From Ursus arctos (taxonomy: Eukaryota; Chordata; Mammalia; Carnivora; Ursidae), in assembly GCF_023065955.2 (NCBI RefSeq), contig NW_026622841.1:21077501-21141500 (forward strand): a DNA stretch of 64,000 nt, in the 5' to 3' direction. Below are positions 42,801 through 54,340 of the stretch, piece after piece; the stretch's first letter is position 1, and every line of letters starts with the position of its first letter. The position numbers and the translations under genes were made by a program. The notes under the pieces were generated by a model that was given only the letters and a program-made list of their open reading frames with translations, did no database searches and was not told the origin of the DNA.

Positions 42801-45455
42801 AGAAATTGTTTATATAGTATGTACAACATCGGAGTGGTTTTGAGAATAACATTACTCAGCACATTTAGAGCTTTTTACAAACTGAAATGGACTATATCAC
42901 TGTCTCTTGATGCTAATGTTATTGTTGTTATTGAACTAGATGGGCCTTTATGAGGTGTCTCATCTGTATGGATTCTTTGAGGCCTATTCATTGCTTAGCT
43001 GTGACAGTCTCTATATTCACAATACACAGTGGATTTATCCCAGCATCCTTACTAAAAATAGGAACCAGATGTCTCTATTCCTCCAGGTAAGTTCACCAGA
43101 CTTTGTTGACTTCTGTATGTGGTCTGCTAGAAAAAGGGGAGAACCTAATCATCCTGTATGTTTTTCTAGGCAGTTATGGTCAAGAACAAGATACAGGAGA
43201 AAGACAAATAGCACTCTGCCAGCTTAAAGGTGCCCAGGAAACCATTATCTGTGTTGAATTTTTTTAAGTGAGTAATATAGGTTTTGGATAATCACAATCT
43301 TTTAGATAAGCTCTGGCGACTGAAAGAGATAAGAAAAATTCTTTCAAGGATGAGATGTCATTAGAGATTAGAAAAAACCTGACAGATTTGTGTAAGACTT
43401 CTTCAAAATTTGTCTTTAAAGAAAGAGTGGGCTGGGGTAGCATGGCAGGAGGATTCCCCAGATGTAAGTTAAAAATCCAGGCTACGTTTTCTAAAGTGAA
43501 AGGGGATTTTAATAGGATATAACCAAGTGTTAAATTGTAGGACTAGGGGGAAAAAATTGATTCCCAGCAAAGAGATGAAAAGTTGACAATATTTCTTTTT
43601 TTTTTTTTTTATAACACAGTTTTTAAATGATGCCTAAGAAGACTGTGTCCTTAGAGGGAACATGGATAAAATATAAAAGATTAAAGAAGTGCCTTTTCAT
43701 ATTATTTAAAAAAATAAAATAAAATGTTGTATTGGTGTTACTAGGCTATTTTTTCTCTTTTTTTCTCTAATTTTCTCATGTTTATGAACTCACATTAAAA
43801 TAAAGAAAATTAAATGTCAATAACTTCATCAACCTTTCATAATAATTTAATGCATAGCCTCCATAGGTAGGTGTGGGAGAGGGGGGAAACTCAGGGTTTC
43901 AAAATCCCTTGATATTATTCAATTAACCCACCCCAATCCTATGACCTATTACCCTGAAAAGTTATCCTCCAAACTGAGATGGATCTCAGAAGATCGTTCC
44001 CAAACAAGGGAGCTATTCTAGTTATGAACACTATAAATATTTTTTTCTTATATTCAACAAAAGTAAGTTATTTATAGCCTGTACTCAGTCTTAATTTACT
44101 CCACCAAGAAAGATACATTTTACAGTTTAACTCTCCAATATGGAAGTTCTTTATATAAGATACTTTTTGCCTATTTAATCTCCAATTCTCCAAAATGTCT
44201 TTCTTTATTTCCCTCAAAAAGCATGGTTTTCATTTATATCCACTGTCTATGGCAAAACATTCTAAATATATTGTGGAATAAAACATCCTAAAATTGGGCA
44301 TCAGAGTCAAATATGAGAATCTTATTTTGGAATAAGCATGCCATAAATAAGGACTGGCATACCCCTACTACTGCGAACCATACTTCCACACCACCAGTTC
44401 TACCTTATGTGTACTAGGTGGCTGCAGCCCAAGTGACATCACACCACCAATGAACAAACAGGGAAGGGCCAAGATAAGAGCCCTGAAGTGAACATTTCAG
44501 CTGATATCAATTCATCATTCTTTCCTTCCAGGTTATACTCATGTATCATTAAATGTCCACTCTATTAGTCCACTGTCTTCTTTTTTTTTTTTTTTTTCGG
44601 AAGGATAACATGAGGAATTTTGGAGGGCTGGGAGCTGGAGGGAGATTTCTAAAGAATCTCAACCTACTAATATCATTTAAAAATGACAGGAGAATAATTT
44701 TAAATAGCTTGTTTTTCATGAAACTTCATCTGCTCCAGGTGACCCCTCAGTAAATATTCACACATTATTTGTTAACTATGTCTTTCCAAAAGTGTTATCC
44801 AGACTAAGGCCAAACTCATAGATCATAGATTGAAGTTCTTTATCTTTTGTGAGAAATCAAGACATTTTTTTTTTCAAAGAATCAATCTTCTGTGTAATGT
44901 TTTAATTTTTTAGTACAAGTTGCATGTGTTCATATATTACTTATGTAAATAAAAATATACTTAAAGAGAGGAAAAATCTATAATGATAATGTCCCCCTAC
45001 TTCTGTGAAGATGGTGGATAAAAGAAAGGAGATACGAGAGTAGAGTGGTTTATTTTTCACGTAGTACTACAGCAAATTGTTAGTGTCATTAACTACAAAA
45101 GACCCACCAACCTTATATCTATTAAGAAACAACTGCAATCCCTTTACACATTGCTGATAAAAAATTAACATTTAACACTTCCATATTTCACAAGGCTTAG
45201 GAATTTTAAATTAGGCTGGTAGTTACAGTGTTGTTATTACTCAAAAGCTGATCAAAGGACTAGGAATCCATTGGAGACCAGTTGAAATGGAATAGCCCTT
45301 GGTTTAGCTGCCAGGGACTACTGGGTCTCCTTTGCTGAGTCAAAGATTTGTTTCCCATTCCTAGTGATTCAGTGGGTAATACTTCTGCTCATCTTCCACC
45401 TTCTTCATTACTTTGATGAGCTCTTTGGCTCATGGGCAGTTTCCCTTGACTAATG
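42801..45455. other. single-copy-like DNA with one exon-like segment
   Basis: No repeat recognised apart from T-runs at about 43596-43610 and 44581-44597. An open 147-nt segment bounded by splice-like signals lies at 42940-43086 (see findings). Confidence 0.5.
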
Positions 45456-45459
45456 TATG

Positions 45460-45650
45460 TGAAAAGCATTTGAAGAGTACTAAGAACTATGCAAATGCAA
45501 TGAATTAACAGTAACTTCACAGATTATCCTCATAAATAATTCTTTGGACTTTTAGAATGGAAATCTCAAACTTTTGAGATTATGAAGGAGGTGAACAAAG
45601 GTCACCAAAGACTGGTGAAGTGGCCTGCACAAAGTTGTGCCCCAAAAGCA
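45460..45650 (-). mobile_element. possible MIR fragment
   Basis: 'cacagattatcctcataaataattc', a decayed 'tgaggaaactgagg' region and 'aacaaaggtcaccaaagactgg' resemble MIR(-). Weak. Confidence 0.42.
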
Positions 45651-45778
45651 TAACAGATTCATTTCTTCTGATTGCTAAGAGTTTTCTTGCTGTTAACTAT
45701 GTGATTCTCATCTTTTGTATATCTCTTGTAAAACTCTTTGGAGTTAACTCTTTTAAGAAAAAAATATAACCAAAAATA

Positions 45779-45932
45779 GCACAAGCAGGGGAAGTGGCAG
45801 GCAGAGCAGGCAGAGGGAGAAGCAGGCTCCCAGCTGTGCAAGGACCCCGATGTGGGACACAATCCCAGGACCCTGGGATCATGACCTGAGCCGAAGGCAG
45901 ATACTTAACCGACTGAGCCGCCCAGGCATCCC
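45779..45932 (-). mobile_element. Can-SINE, 3'-truncated
   Basis: Minus strand: head ends CCCAGGCATCCC at 45932, and the body contains GGGATCATGACCTGAGCC. The A-rich tail and its preceding (AAAT)n are missing on the left. The copy joins unrelated sequence at about 45779, so it has lost its 3' end. Confidence 0.92.
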
Positions 45933-46254
45933 TACAATTTTTTTCTCAGAGTCTATCCTCTCCAATCTAAATATGTTTTTGCTTAATTTCCTACCTGCTC
46001 CCTGACCAAGTTATGGAGTTATTGATTCCACCATTCTAACAATCAAAACATCCTTCTAAATGTAATGATACCCTACATATAAATGCACATTTTAGACTCA
46101 ATGTACAGGTTAGCAGTTGTAAAATAACTTCACTGACTAGATGATCAAATGGAATTTAGGGCATCTGCAGTTGGTATGGTAAAGGTTGACCCAGCCAAGT
46201 ACAACTCCATATATCCTATTACACCGCGGTTGTCAAATCAATAAACATATGAGT

Positions 46255-46460
46255 GAGGTTTTGCAGTGCCAGTCACTGTGGTAAACTCTAGGGACAGCAT
46301 TGCCATAATGCCTCATAAGCTCTATATTGTTACTGCACATCCACTGTAAAGATCAAAATATCAGAAAGGACAAAAAAGTTGCTGAAAGTCATTCAGTTGG
46401 TCAATGCAAACCACACTTCAAATAGAGTTTTGACTAGCTCCAGGTTCTAAATTTTTAACT
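46255..46460 (-). mobile_element. MIR SINE fragment
   Basis: MIR(-): 'gtgccagtcactgtggtaaactct', then GTTGCTGAAAGTCATTCAGT at 46378-46397 and 'gagttttgactagctccagg'. Confidence 0.6.
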
Positions 46461-46568
46461 TTGGTAACATACTACCAAATCCCGGAGTGCAGAAGCAGAA
46501 TCCTATAAAAAAAAAGTATACTTTAGAAACAATCTAGTATTAAAGATCAACCTACTTGTAAGACTATA

Positions 46569-46638
46569 TAGATGATAGATAGATGATAGATAGATAGATG
46601 ATAGATAGATAGATAGATAGATGATAGATAGATAGATA
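46569..46638. repeat. (GATA)n microsatellite
   Basis: About 70 bp of GATA units with periodic TGATA interruptions. Confidence 0.95.
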
Positions 46639-46872
46639 TCTCCTTAGAAAAATCTTGAAATTGTTTTTCCCAAAGGATTTTTTTGTGGTTATGTCAACAG
46701 CTTTCTCACGAACCAGTAAAAACTTCTGTACTGCTTGATAGTAATCAATATGGTGCATTAATTATTAAAGAAAAATAGAAAAAAATGAATGGAAACACAG
46801 TGGAATTCAACTAGACTCTTCAAGTGTGAGGAATATGTAGTGGTATGTTGATAAAATGTATAACAACTAGCT

Positions 46873-46890
46873 CTCAAAAAAAAAAAAAAC
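46873..46890. repeat. poly-A run
   Basis: Short A homopolymer with no SINE or L1 body upstream. Confidence 0.7.
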
Positions 46891-47257
46891 AGATTGATAT
46901 TGTTAGCCAATTTATGTTATATAAATACTTCCCTCATTGTCTACTTACAACTTTCAAGGTGATGCCATTGAACATGAACTTGAGAATAGAGGTATATGCA
47001 CATTTCAGCTCTCAAGAGCTAGAACAGACAATAGTGTAGAATTTCATGTTTTGAATTGTTTCTTTATGAATGTCGAAGGGGAGATTTTAAAGAAACTATT
47101 ATACAAATAATAAACATAAACATTCTTTTAACTTGATTGTGTTTTCATAGCAGAAGACATGTCATTACTTTCTTATAATTGCTATAAGGGTTTGTTCCTA
47201 GAAGATATAAGTCTGTTTTTACTGCTTTATTGATTTAACAAATGCTTGAATTTTTTT

Positions 47258-47460
47258 AAAAGATTTTATTTATTTATTTGACAGAGAGAGCACAAGCGGG
47301 GGTGGGGCAGCAGAGGGAGAGGGAGAAGCAGACTCCCTGCTGAGCGGAAAGCCCGGTAAAGCCCGAAGTGGGGCCTGAAGTGGGGGTCGATCCCAGAACC
47401 CTGGGATCATGACCTGAGCCAAAGGTAGACACTTAACCATCTGAGCCACCCAGGGACCCC
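47258..47460 (-). mobile_element. Can-SINE, complete, with small internal duplication
   Basis: Minus strand with (ATTT)n tail on the left and head ending at 47460. Target duplication AATGCTTGAATTTTTTT (47241-47257) versus AATTCTTGAATTTTTTT (47461-47477). The body carries duplicated GTAAAGCCCG/AAAGCCCGG and GGGGCCTGAAGTGGGGG units at about 47350-47385, absent from the other copies here. Confidence 0.94.
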
Positions 47461-47477
47461 AATTCTTGAATTTTTTT

Positions 47478-48302
47478 AATGAAAAGCAAGACTCTGAAAA
47501 CTAGCCTGTTGTGGTCACTGGTATGCAATTTCATGGGACACACCTCTAAGAATAGCTCTCTTTCATATTTGCTCTCAAAATTATATAATAGCTGAATTAT
47601 TTGTAATTTTTCTTAGAGTAAAAAGACTAACAATGAATCTGAATATTTAAAAGATACTTCTTTATCTTTTATTAATTTTCCTTATATAAACTTTTAATGT
47701 TTTTTAGATAGAATAAACAATTGTTCTTGCAACAAGTTGTCTGAAAGGTAGACAGTGATTTCCATGAAATCCCCTTTCCTTAACTCTGGTAAAGGACATT
47801 ACAATCCAATATACATTTAAAATCATTTACTCTTTAATATGTAATTTATTTACTCTTTAATTATTTATTAATTATTATTAATTAATTTACTCTTTAATCT
47901 ATTAATATAAATTATCTTCAGTTAAATTAAAATATTGGAACAAGTAATTTATTTCTTTGGTTGTTAAAAAGAATTAAATTTATTATTGTTTCTTTTTTTT
48001 TTTTTTCATCCTCAGGATTTCTTATAGTCATCAAATTTGAATCTCACAAATTAAGCACAGCAGGAAAGGCTTACCAATAAATATTCAGCTTACCAATGAT
48101 TTTTACAAACCTCTACATAATAGAATTGAGTAGTTCTATCAAGAGTGAAGAAAAAAAAATGATAATTTGCATCCTAGTGACACTTTCTAATATTTTTACT
48201 CATATCACTCTCTTTTCAAATAAATTTATAGTTCCTAGTTTTCACAAAGGTTTTCATAATTTTGTTATTGTTCCTTCTTAGTGAACATGTAACAGTCGTT
48301 AA
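47478..48302. other. AT-rich DNA with short tandem duplication
   Basis: ATTTACTCTTTAAT recurs at about 47825, 47847 and 47885, interleaved with TTATTAATTA. A T17 run lies at about 47990-48006. No gene. Confidence 0.5.
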
Positions 48303-48515
48303 GATTTAATGAATGTTCCCTATGTTCCAGGCACTGTTCTAAGTACTTTGTAATTATTAATTCTTAGCTCTTAACAGCAATCTCAGGAGAGAGACAGTAT
48401 TATCAGCTTTATTTTACTGATAAGGAAAGTGAGACAAGTTCACAGAACTAAGTGGCAGATCAGGGATCAAGCTAGATATTGTGACTCTGAAGCTTACGTC
48501 CTTAATCCATCTTTT
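48303..48515 (-). mobile_element. MIR SINE, nearly complete
   Basis: MIR(-): CTATGTTCCAGGCACTGTTC, 'taagtactttgtaattattaattc', GATAAGGAAAGTGAGACAAG, AAGTGGCAGATCAGGGATCAA and 'cttacgtccttaatcc'. The best-preserved MIR in the window. Confidence 0.9.
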
Positions 48516-49555
48516 AATGAGAATATCCAATTTTAGGTTAACCCTTTTTAAAATCTGTTACTATAAATTTATATTCATGCTAAATTCTTGATATTTGTGT
48601 TAATTTTCCTTAAAGAATACTCTCAAATGTATGTATTAAAATAAATAAAAAGATTTTGAACTAAAAAAGCATTTAGATAAATTTATGTGCTGGAATGCCT
48701 TAATGCACATATTTTTTAAGACCAAAATATTAATCCTATTAATATAACCTGGAAACAGCTGAAAAAATATAGCTTTTCCACTATTTCAATTGTAATTTAA
48801 TTACTGAAATCAATATTTAGCAAAATATTCCATGCAGTTATGTGTAGGTGAAGCCAGGGCTTTTGACTAAAGTTCAGATAAAGCCAAATGTAGCCAAATG
48901 CTTGCTTTTCCCAAAACACTAATTAAGGTTTTCCAGAATTGTGCAATATCCATCAAGTCATCCAACTTTATTTTCCTTATCAGGCCAGCCTACAACTAGA
49001 ATTAATGGTGAAGTGCTTTATTTCCCTCGATTATAGTAACACCTGCAACAACATGGTCTGATTAAAGCAATCAACTGAACTTCAAAATTAGTCAGTTGAG
49101 TTCAGCAGTGGGGAATGCTCCAATATATAACCACATAACTTCTTATCCTGTTCTCCATGGAAATCCTTCCTTCAAAGCACATACATGCAAGCTTATTTAG
49201 AATAGCAATTGTCTGCTCGATATTTTGCCACAGAGGATGCTAGAAGGGGTACGATATTTCAGTTTCCACTGTGTCTGTCACCCTCACTTGACTTCTCAGC
49301 TCACCAGACACATAATAGAACAAGATATAATAATAGTCATTAACAGACACATTTGATGCTCTCTGCGCAAGTATCCACTCACAGCTCATTCACTTCAATT
49401 GCTTTATAGAAAACCCTCCAATTCAGGTTCTACATTACTATGTTTTCAGCTTTAGAAGACTTTACAATTTTCAAAGGTTAGAGAGAACACTTCACGCGAC
49501 AAGAGAGGAAGACCACCGAGCTGAGAATTCCCTCTTTGCTTGTGCATGGCCAATC
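48516..49555. other. repeat-free AT-rich block
   Basis: No repeat or gene recognised. 48870-49110 is rich in ATTA and AATTAA homeodomain-type cores with mixed composition (CACTAATTAAGG, AGAATTAATGG, TGATTAAAGC), the look of conserved non-coding DNA. Confidence 0.4.
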
Positions 49556-49559
49556 TTCA

Positions 49560-49945
49560 CCTTCTTCACTCGGATCTGTGCCCCAGCACGCTGACCTTTA
49601 TGAACTGTCTCTACAGGCTGCCTTGCTGTAAGTTTTCTGGTGAGTTCGGCAATGGGAAGAACCAGAGGGAGGAGGAAGAAAGGGATGTTTATCTCCCTGT
49701 TCCCTGGGCTTGTAAGCCACAGCTGGTTGGTTATGTCTCTCTACCAATATCCCTCATCAGGTGGTCAGAGAACTCTCACTCTAGATTCTTATAACCTGGT
49801 TCTCCTTTTACCTCCAATGGCCTAGAGGTGGTCTCTGTACTCTCTATTATACCCTAAACTATCGCCCCTTTTGTTTAAACAGCCCTTTTATTAAATTTTA
49901 CTCAATTCCCAGACAAAGGAGTCAGGATCTTGACTTATTCGTACC
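49560..49945 (+). mobile_element. interspersed repeat of unassigned family
   Basis: The end region 'aggtggtctctgtactctctattat ... ccttttattaaattttactcaa ... gtcaggatcttgact' matches, in order, a common mammalian repeat 3' end. I recall its ...CCCTTTATTAAACTCTCCTC... signature but cannot name the family securely (old L1 3' UTR or LTR). The 84-codon frame at 49540-49794 lies inside it and is not a gene. Confidence 0.5.
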
Positions 49946-50801
49946 CTTCCAAATGGGATATTTGTTGTCCTGAAAAGTTTTTGTAAAAGCAAAGATGCAT
50001 GAAGACACGATTAAGGTATTTGTTACAGTTTTCTCTTTGCCTCAATAAATATTGGCAGGTGTTCACCCAAGGCTAATTAGATTTCATTAACATTTACATT
50101 GAGGGTTAAGAACTAATAAGGAGTGTGGAGCATACCACATTGATTAGGAATAGTGTGTGACCTTTCTCTTTTTGATTATTGCTGGTTCTAATAACTTTTG
50201 GTGCAGGTTTCAATTTTGAAGAAAACCCTCATAAGCTTGATCAGTAACACTTCTATTAGCTTATAAATATGTTAATTTAAGTGTTGGAAATTCTATTATA
50301 TTTTAAGAGTGATTCACAAAAATATTTATAATTTATTAATATCTCCCTAGTGCTATAATATGGTTCAATCTTAGATTTATAAGGGAAAACTTGAATTTTT
50401 TTTAAAGCAGTGATTACAATTGGTGATCTGTGGCAAAATTCAAGTTTTGTCCTGTTTTTGGCACAAATTGTCCTAGAATATTTACTAAGGTTTTTTTTTT
50501 TTTTAATTTTATTTTGAAGTTTTCATATAAGAACATAAATTTCTGGCTTCTCTTGAAAAATTAGGTTGATAATGGTCCACAATGGCAAACTGCCATGGGG
50601 CTGGGTCATAGTGGCATTTCTTAAACAAATGTGCACCTGCCAATTTCCCACAGTCTCTCCATCATTCTGTTTCTGACGAGTCTGATTCACTTTTAGTTTA
50701 CCTGCATGCAGCCACAATCTTTGTAGTCTGTGATTCCTAGTATCCAGGAAACTTCACTCTCTCTAATATGTTACTGAAAACTGCTCCTAATATTTCCCTG
50801 T
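49946..50801. other. single-copy-like DNA, no gene seen
   Basis: AT-rich, with a T-run at about 50491-50504. No family recognised. Confidence 0.5.
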
Positions 50802-50809
50802 GTCCAAAC

Positions 50810-51028
50810 CAGGGGTCAGTAAAGGCTCTTTTCTGTCAAGGGCCAGAGAGTAAATATTTCAAGCTTTGTAAGCCATAGGGTTTCTGTTTCTGCCCTGTTC
50901 TTGTAGCATGCATGCAGCCATAGATAATATATAAACAAATAAGCATGGTTGAGATCCAATAAAACTTTGTTTTAAAGAATGAGTGGTGGGCTAAATTTGA
51001 TCCACAGTCCATAGTTTCCAAACCCCTG
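50810..51028. mobile_element. hAT-Charlie-type non-autonomous DNA element
   Basis: About 219 bp with hAT-type inverted ends: CAGGGGTCAGTAAAGG at the left and ...GTTTCCAAACCCCTG at the right. The body 'aagggccagagagtaaatatttcaagctttgtaagccatagg', then AATAAAACTTTGTTTTAAAG and 'gggctaaatttgatccac' matches a widespread mammalian MER element of this group. An 8-bp target duplication is expected, but the flanks (GTCCAAAC / ATGTAAAG) no longer match well. Confidence 0.8.
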
Positions 51029-51813
51029 ATGTAAAGAATCAGAGAATCTGTAATATATCATGGCGAAAGACATTATATCGTACCCTAGGAATCTCATTTG
51101 TGGATTTGATGTTTTACGAACAGGAAGGAGGGAGGCTTAAGGATGAAGGAAGTGGATAAGGCTGGTGAGAGGAACCATTAAGAGTATGTAGATCCCAAGA
51201 ACAAAGAAATGACAGATTAGAAGTACACATACATGTAACTATAAGTGTTCTAGAGATTACAACTCAGGAAAAGTAGCTCATGGCAGAGTCTCCGGCTTCT
51301 CTTCAATTTTTAAAATACAAAATTTCCTACCCCAGAACTTATTCTCAAATCACAAGGCCATTTCCAACATTTCCTGCAAAATTAGGAGGTATTGACTTTT
51401 AAATGCCAATGAACCATACAAGCAAAAGGGAGACATTTAGCCTTGATACCAGTTATAAGAGCTATAGGTTCAAATAGATGTCAAAAAGGTAGTGAGTTAT
51501 AGAAAAACACCCTCAATTTTGGGGTCTGCTCTTGAATTATTGAAAGATTTTAGCTATCTTATTTGTAAAAATGAAACTATTTGAAAGAATTGTTCTAGAT
51601 AGTGTAAGACCTACTCAGGGCAACAACAGTGCTTAACATCCATTACAGCAAGTTGCTAGTTTTCACATAGGTAAATTCAAGCATCACGTTCTTTGCTCAA
51701 ACCGACCTGGAATTCTTCATGGTACTGCACTCTAGTCTTAAATGCTTATAAGAAGGAAGGAAATTAAATGAAGAAAATATATTGAAAAGACATTGTATAA
51801 AATAATGGACAAT
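51029..51813. other. single-copy-like DNA, no gene seen
   Basis: No recognised repeat or open coding segment. Confidence 0.5.
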
Positions 51814-51826
51814 CATGGGTCACCTG

Positions 51827-52018
51827 GGTGGCTCAATCGGTTAAGTGTCTGCCTTTGGCTCAGGTCATGACCCCGGCATCCTGGGATCAAGCCCCCTGTC
51901 AGGCTTCCTGCTCAGCTCGGAGTCTGCTTCTCCCTCTCCCACTGTCCCTCCCCCCTGCTTGTGTACACATTCTCTCGCCCTCCCACTCTCTCTAAGAAAT
52001 AAATAAAATATAAAAAAA
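51827..52018 (+). mobile_element. Can-SINE, complete
   Basis: Plus strand, head GGGTCACCTGGGTGGCTCAA, B-box-like GGGATCAAGCC, (AAAT)n plus A-tail. Target duplication AATGGACAATCAT (51814-51826) versus AATAGACAATCAT (52019-52031). Confidence 0.95.
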
Positions 52019-52190
52019 AATAGACAATCATAATTTAGGTATAATACAACAGGACTTGTACCTATATTATATATAGAAAAGTGTAAAATCAATTATTTCA
52101 GTTTTTGACTTGAGCAACTCTAGAATCAAAAGTGAAGGACAACCTTAACTTATCAAGCAGGTGTATTTTGAATATACACTAGAATATAGC

Positions 52191-52450
52191 ATTCATTCAT
52201 TCATTCATTCATTCATACATTTACTGTTCAACAATGAATGTTGTTTGAGCACATGCAATGTTCTAGGCATCATACTACTCTGTTCTTTTGAATTTTGGGG
52301 GAAAAATGAATTTCATGCTATGACAGAAAAAGGACATGTTCAGAAAAAGTGACTCTGAGGAAGAAATGTTGAAGTTGAAGTATTAAGGGTAAATTGAAGC
52401 AAGCAAAACAAAATTACAGTGGGTAAGACAGGAATGTCCCTTATGGTGAG
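52191..52450 (-). mobile_element. L2 LINE 3' end with (ATTC)n
   Basis: The (ATTC)n array at 52191-52217 is the usual terminal repeat of L2. It leads into 'ttactgttcaacaatgaatgttgtttgagcac', GCAATGTTCTAGGCATCATA and, with more decay, the 'gaggaagaaatgttgaagttgaag' region. Confidence 0.75.
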
Positions 52451-53489
52451 AACAGAATACGTGAACACCCTGGAAAAAATAAATCAGGGAGGCAAAGAAG
52501 CTAGTGAAGAATGCTCATCCCTTAAAGCTGGGTTGGGAACACCTAAGGTAATTCTTCTATCCAGAGTCTGGGTAAGGCCAACGCCGTTGAAGCTTGATGC
52601 TGTTGTGTACTGCACATTGCTATGTCAATATTTATTTGTATGTATGTGTTGTTTACCCATGAGTTGGTATCATTGGGCTTAGGTAGGATAATATAATGAC
52701 GGCTTTCAATCCCTTGGATACTCTTAAACAATTTTATTAAGACCTGAAAGTCACATTTAACATTAAAGATCAAGACAGGAATATGCACACATCAGTGGAA
52801 TACAGATTGTGCTTCTGTGTGGATACATGCCTGTTTTAACTCAAATCCTCTAAACACAGGGATTAAGGACAGGTAATAGAAATAGACTGAAAGACCACTA
52901 TGCAGGAATTAACATGAGGGAACTCAGGCAACATGAAACTAAACAAGTCCTATAAGTCTGCATCAGGAGCGACTTTGGGGAACCTACAGTATTAGAAAAA
53001 GAAGTGCTACAATTGGTTTTGTTGCACACTGAGAGTCAATGGTGGTACATCTACCAGCGATGGATGGATTTATATTTATATTAAACTATTATATTAACGT
53101 TATATTAACTATTAAACTTTATTTTTTAATGTATGTATAAACATATCCATTTTTTTCTGGGATGGGGTGGTGATAAGCCCTTCTGTTTTCAGTCCCTATA
53201 AGTTTATGTACCATTGCTCTAAATATACCTTGACTACCTCATGAATGGAAGTACCAATTTAAGATTAACTGTAACCATAACTAGAGAGTGAGGATTTCCT
53301 ATGGATATTGAGATAATTCACACACTTCTAAGGTTGGGTTTATCTCTTTCTAAACTATATGGAGCTAAAATAATTAGATAACTGCAGACAAAACCAGTGG
53401 GGGGGGGGGGGGAAATCACACTTTACTAAAGATTGAAATAGAGTTAGCTCTCTACTTAAATTATGCGTTCCTTTAGAATGGTTAATAGC
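52451..53489. other. single-copy-like DNA, no gene seen
   Basis: Ordinary AT-rich sequence except for the G-run at 53399-53412. Confidence 0.5.
53399..53412. repeat. poly-G run (G14)
   Basis: Fourteen consecutive G residues in AT-rich DNA. Confidence 0.9.
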
Positions 53490-53720
53490 ATATTATTAAT
53501 TTAAATTTTTATTGGAAGTAGTTGATGCATAAAGTCATATATAAGTAACATATATTTCATGCTATGAAACATAATAGTAAAATGAACATTTGTGAACTCC
53601 CCACCAGTCTTAAAAAATAGAACATGCCATTTTGTAAAACTAAAGTAAGAACTGCTATAAACCATTTTTCAAAGTACTCCACTGCACACTGACATAAAAT
53701 GTACCTTTGGCTCAAGAGGA
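53490..53720 (-). mobile_element. old L1 3' UTR fragment
   Basis: 'aaatttttattggaagtagttgatgcataaag', ATGAACATTTGTGAACTCCC, CACCAGTCTTAAAAAATAGAAC: the order of old L1M 3' UTRs read on the minus strand. Confidence 0.55.
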
Positions 53721-54108
53721 CTTGCTACATTTTAGCCTCTTGTAGAGGAAATCCTTATCAACCAGCAAACATACTTCCGTAAAACCCAGTTTACCATAAA
53801 TACTTGACTCAATTTTTTAGTTGCTGAAAAGCTCCAAATATTAAAGAGCAGACATGTGAAAAATATTTGGAAAACAAACATACTTATTCTTTGCTCATTG
53901 CTTCTATAATTTGACACAGTGGCAAAACTGATTTTACAGCATTTTCACGGATAGTTATTTCCCTGGTCTTGAGAAGCTAAATACTCTGCGACTTCCTTTA
54001 AGCAATTAAGCAAATAGAAGAACTAAGTTTTTACTGTATAGTTGCCCCATTTTGGTAGGTTGTGACTTTAAAGAATGTGAGGTAACATACTTTACTTCCA
54101 TTATTTCT

Positions 54109-54324
54109 TTTTTTTTTCTTTCTTTTTTTTTTTTTTTAAGATTTTATTTATTTATTTGACAGAGAGAGAGACAGCCAGCGAGAGAGGGAACACAAGCAGG
54201 GGGCGTGGAGAGGAAGAAGCAGGCTCATAGCGGAGGAGCCTGATGTGGGGCTCGATCCCATAATGCCGGGATCACGCCCTGAGCCGAAGGCAGACGCTTA
54301 ACGACTGAGCCACCCAGGCACCCC
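54109..54324 (-). mobile_element. Can-SINE, young subfamily
   Basis: Minus strand, complete; long pyrimidine-rich run at 54109-54137 before (ATTT)n, head ending CCAGGCACCCC at 54324. Target duplication TACTTCCATTATTTCT (54093-54108) versus TACTTTCATTATTTCT (54325-54340). Confidence 0.95.
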
Positions 54325-54340
54325 TACTTTCATTATTTCT

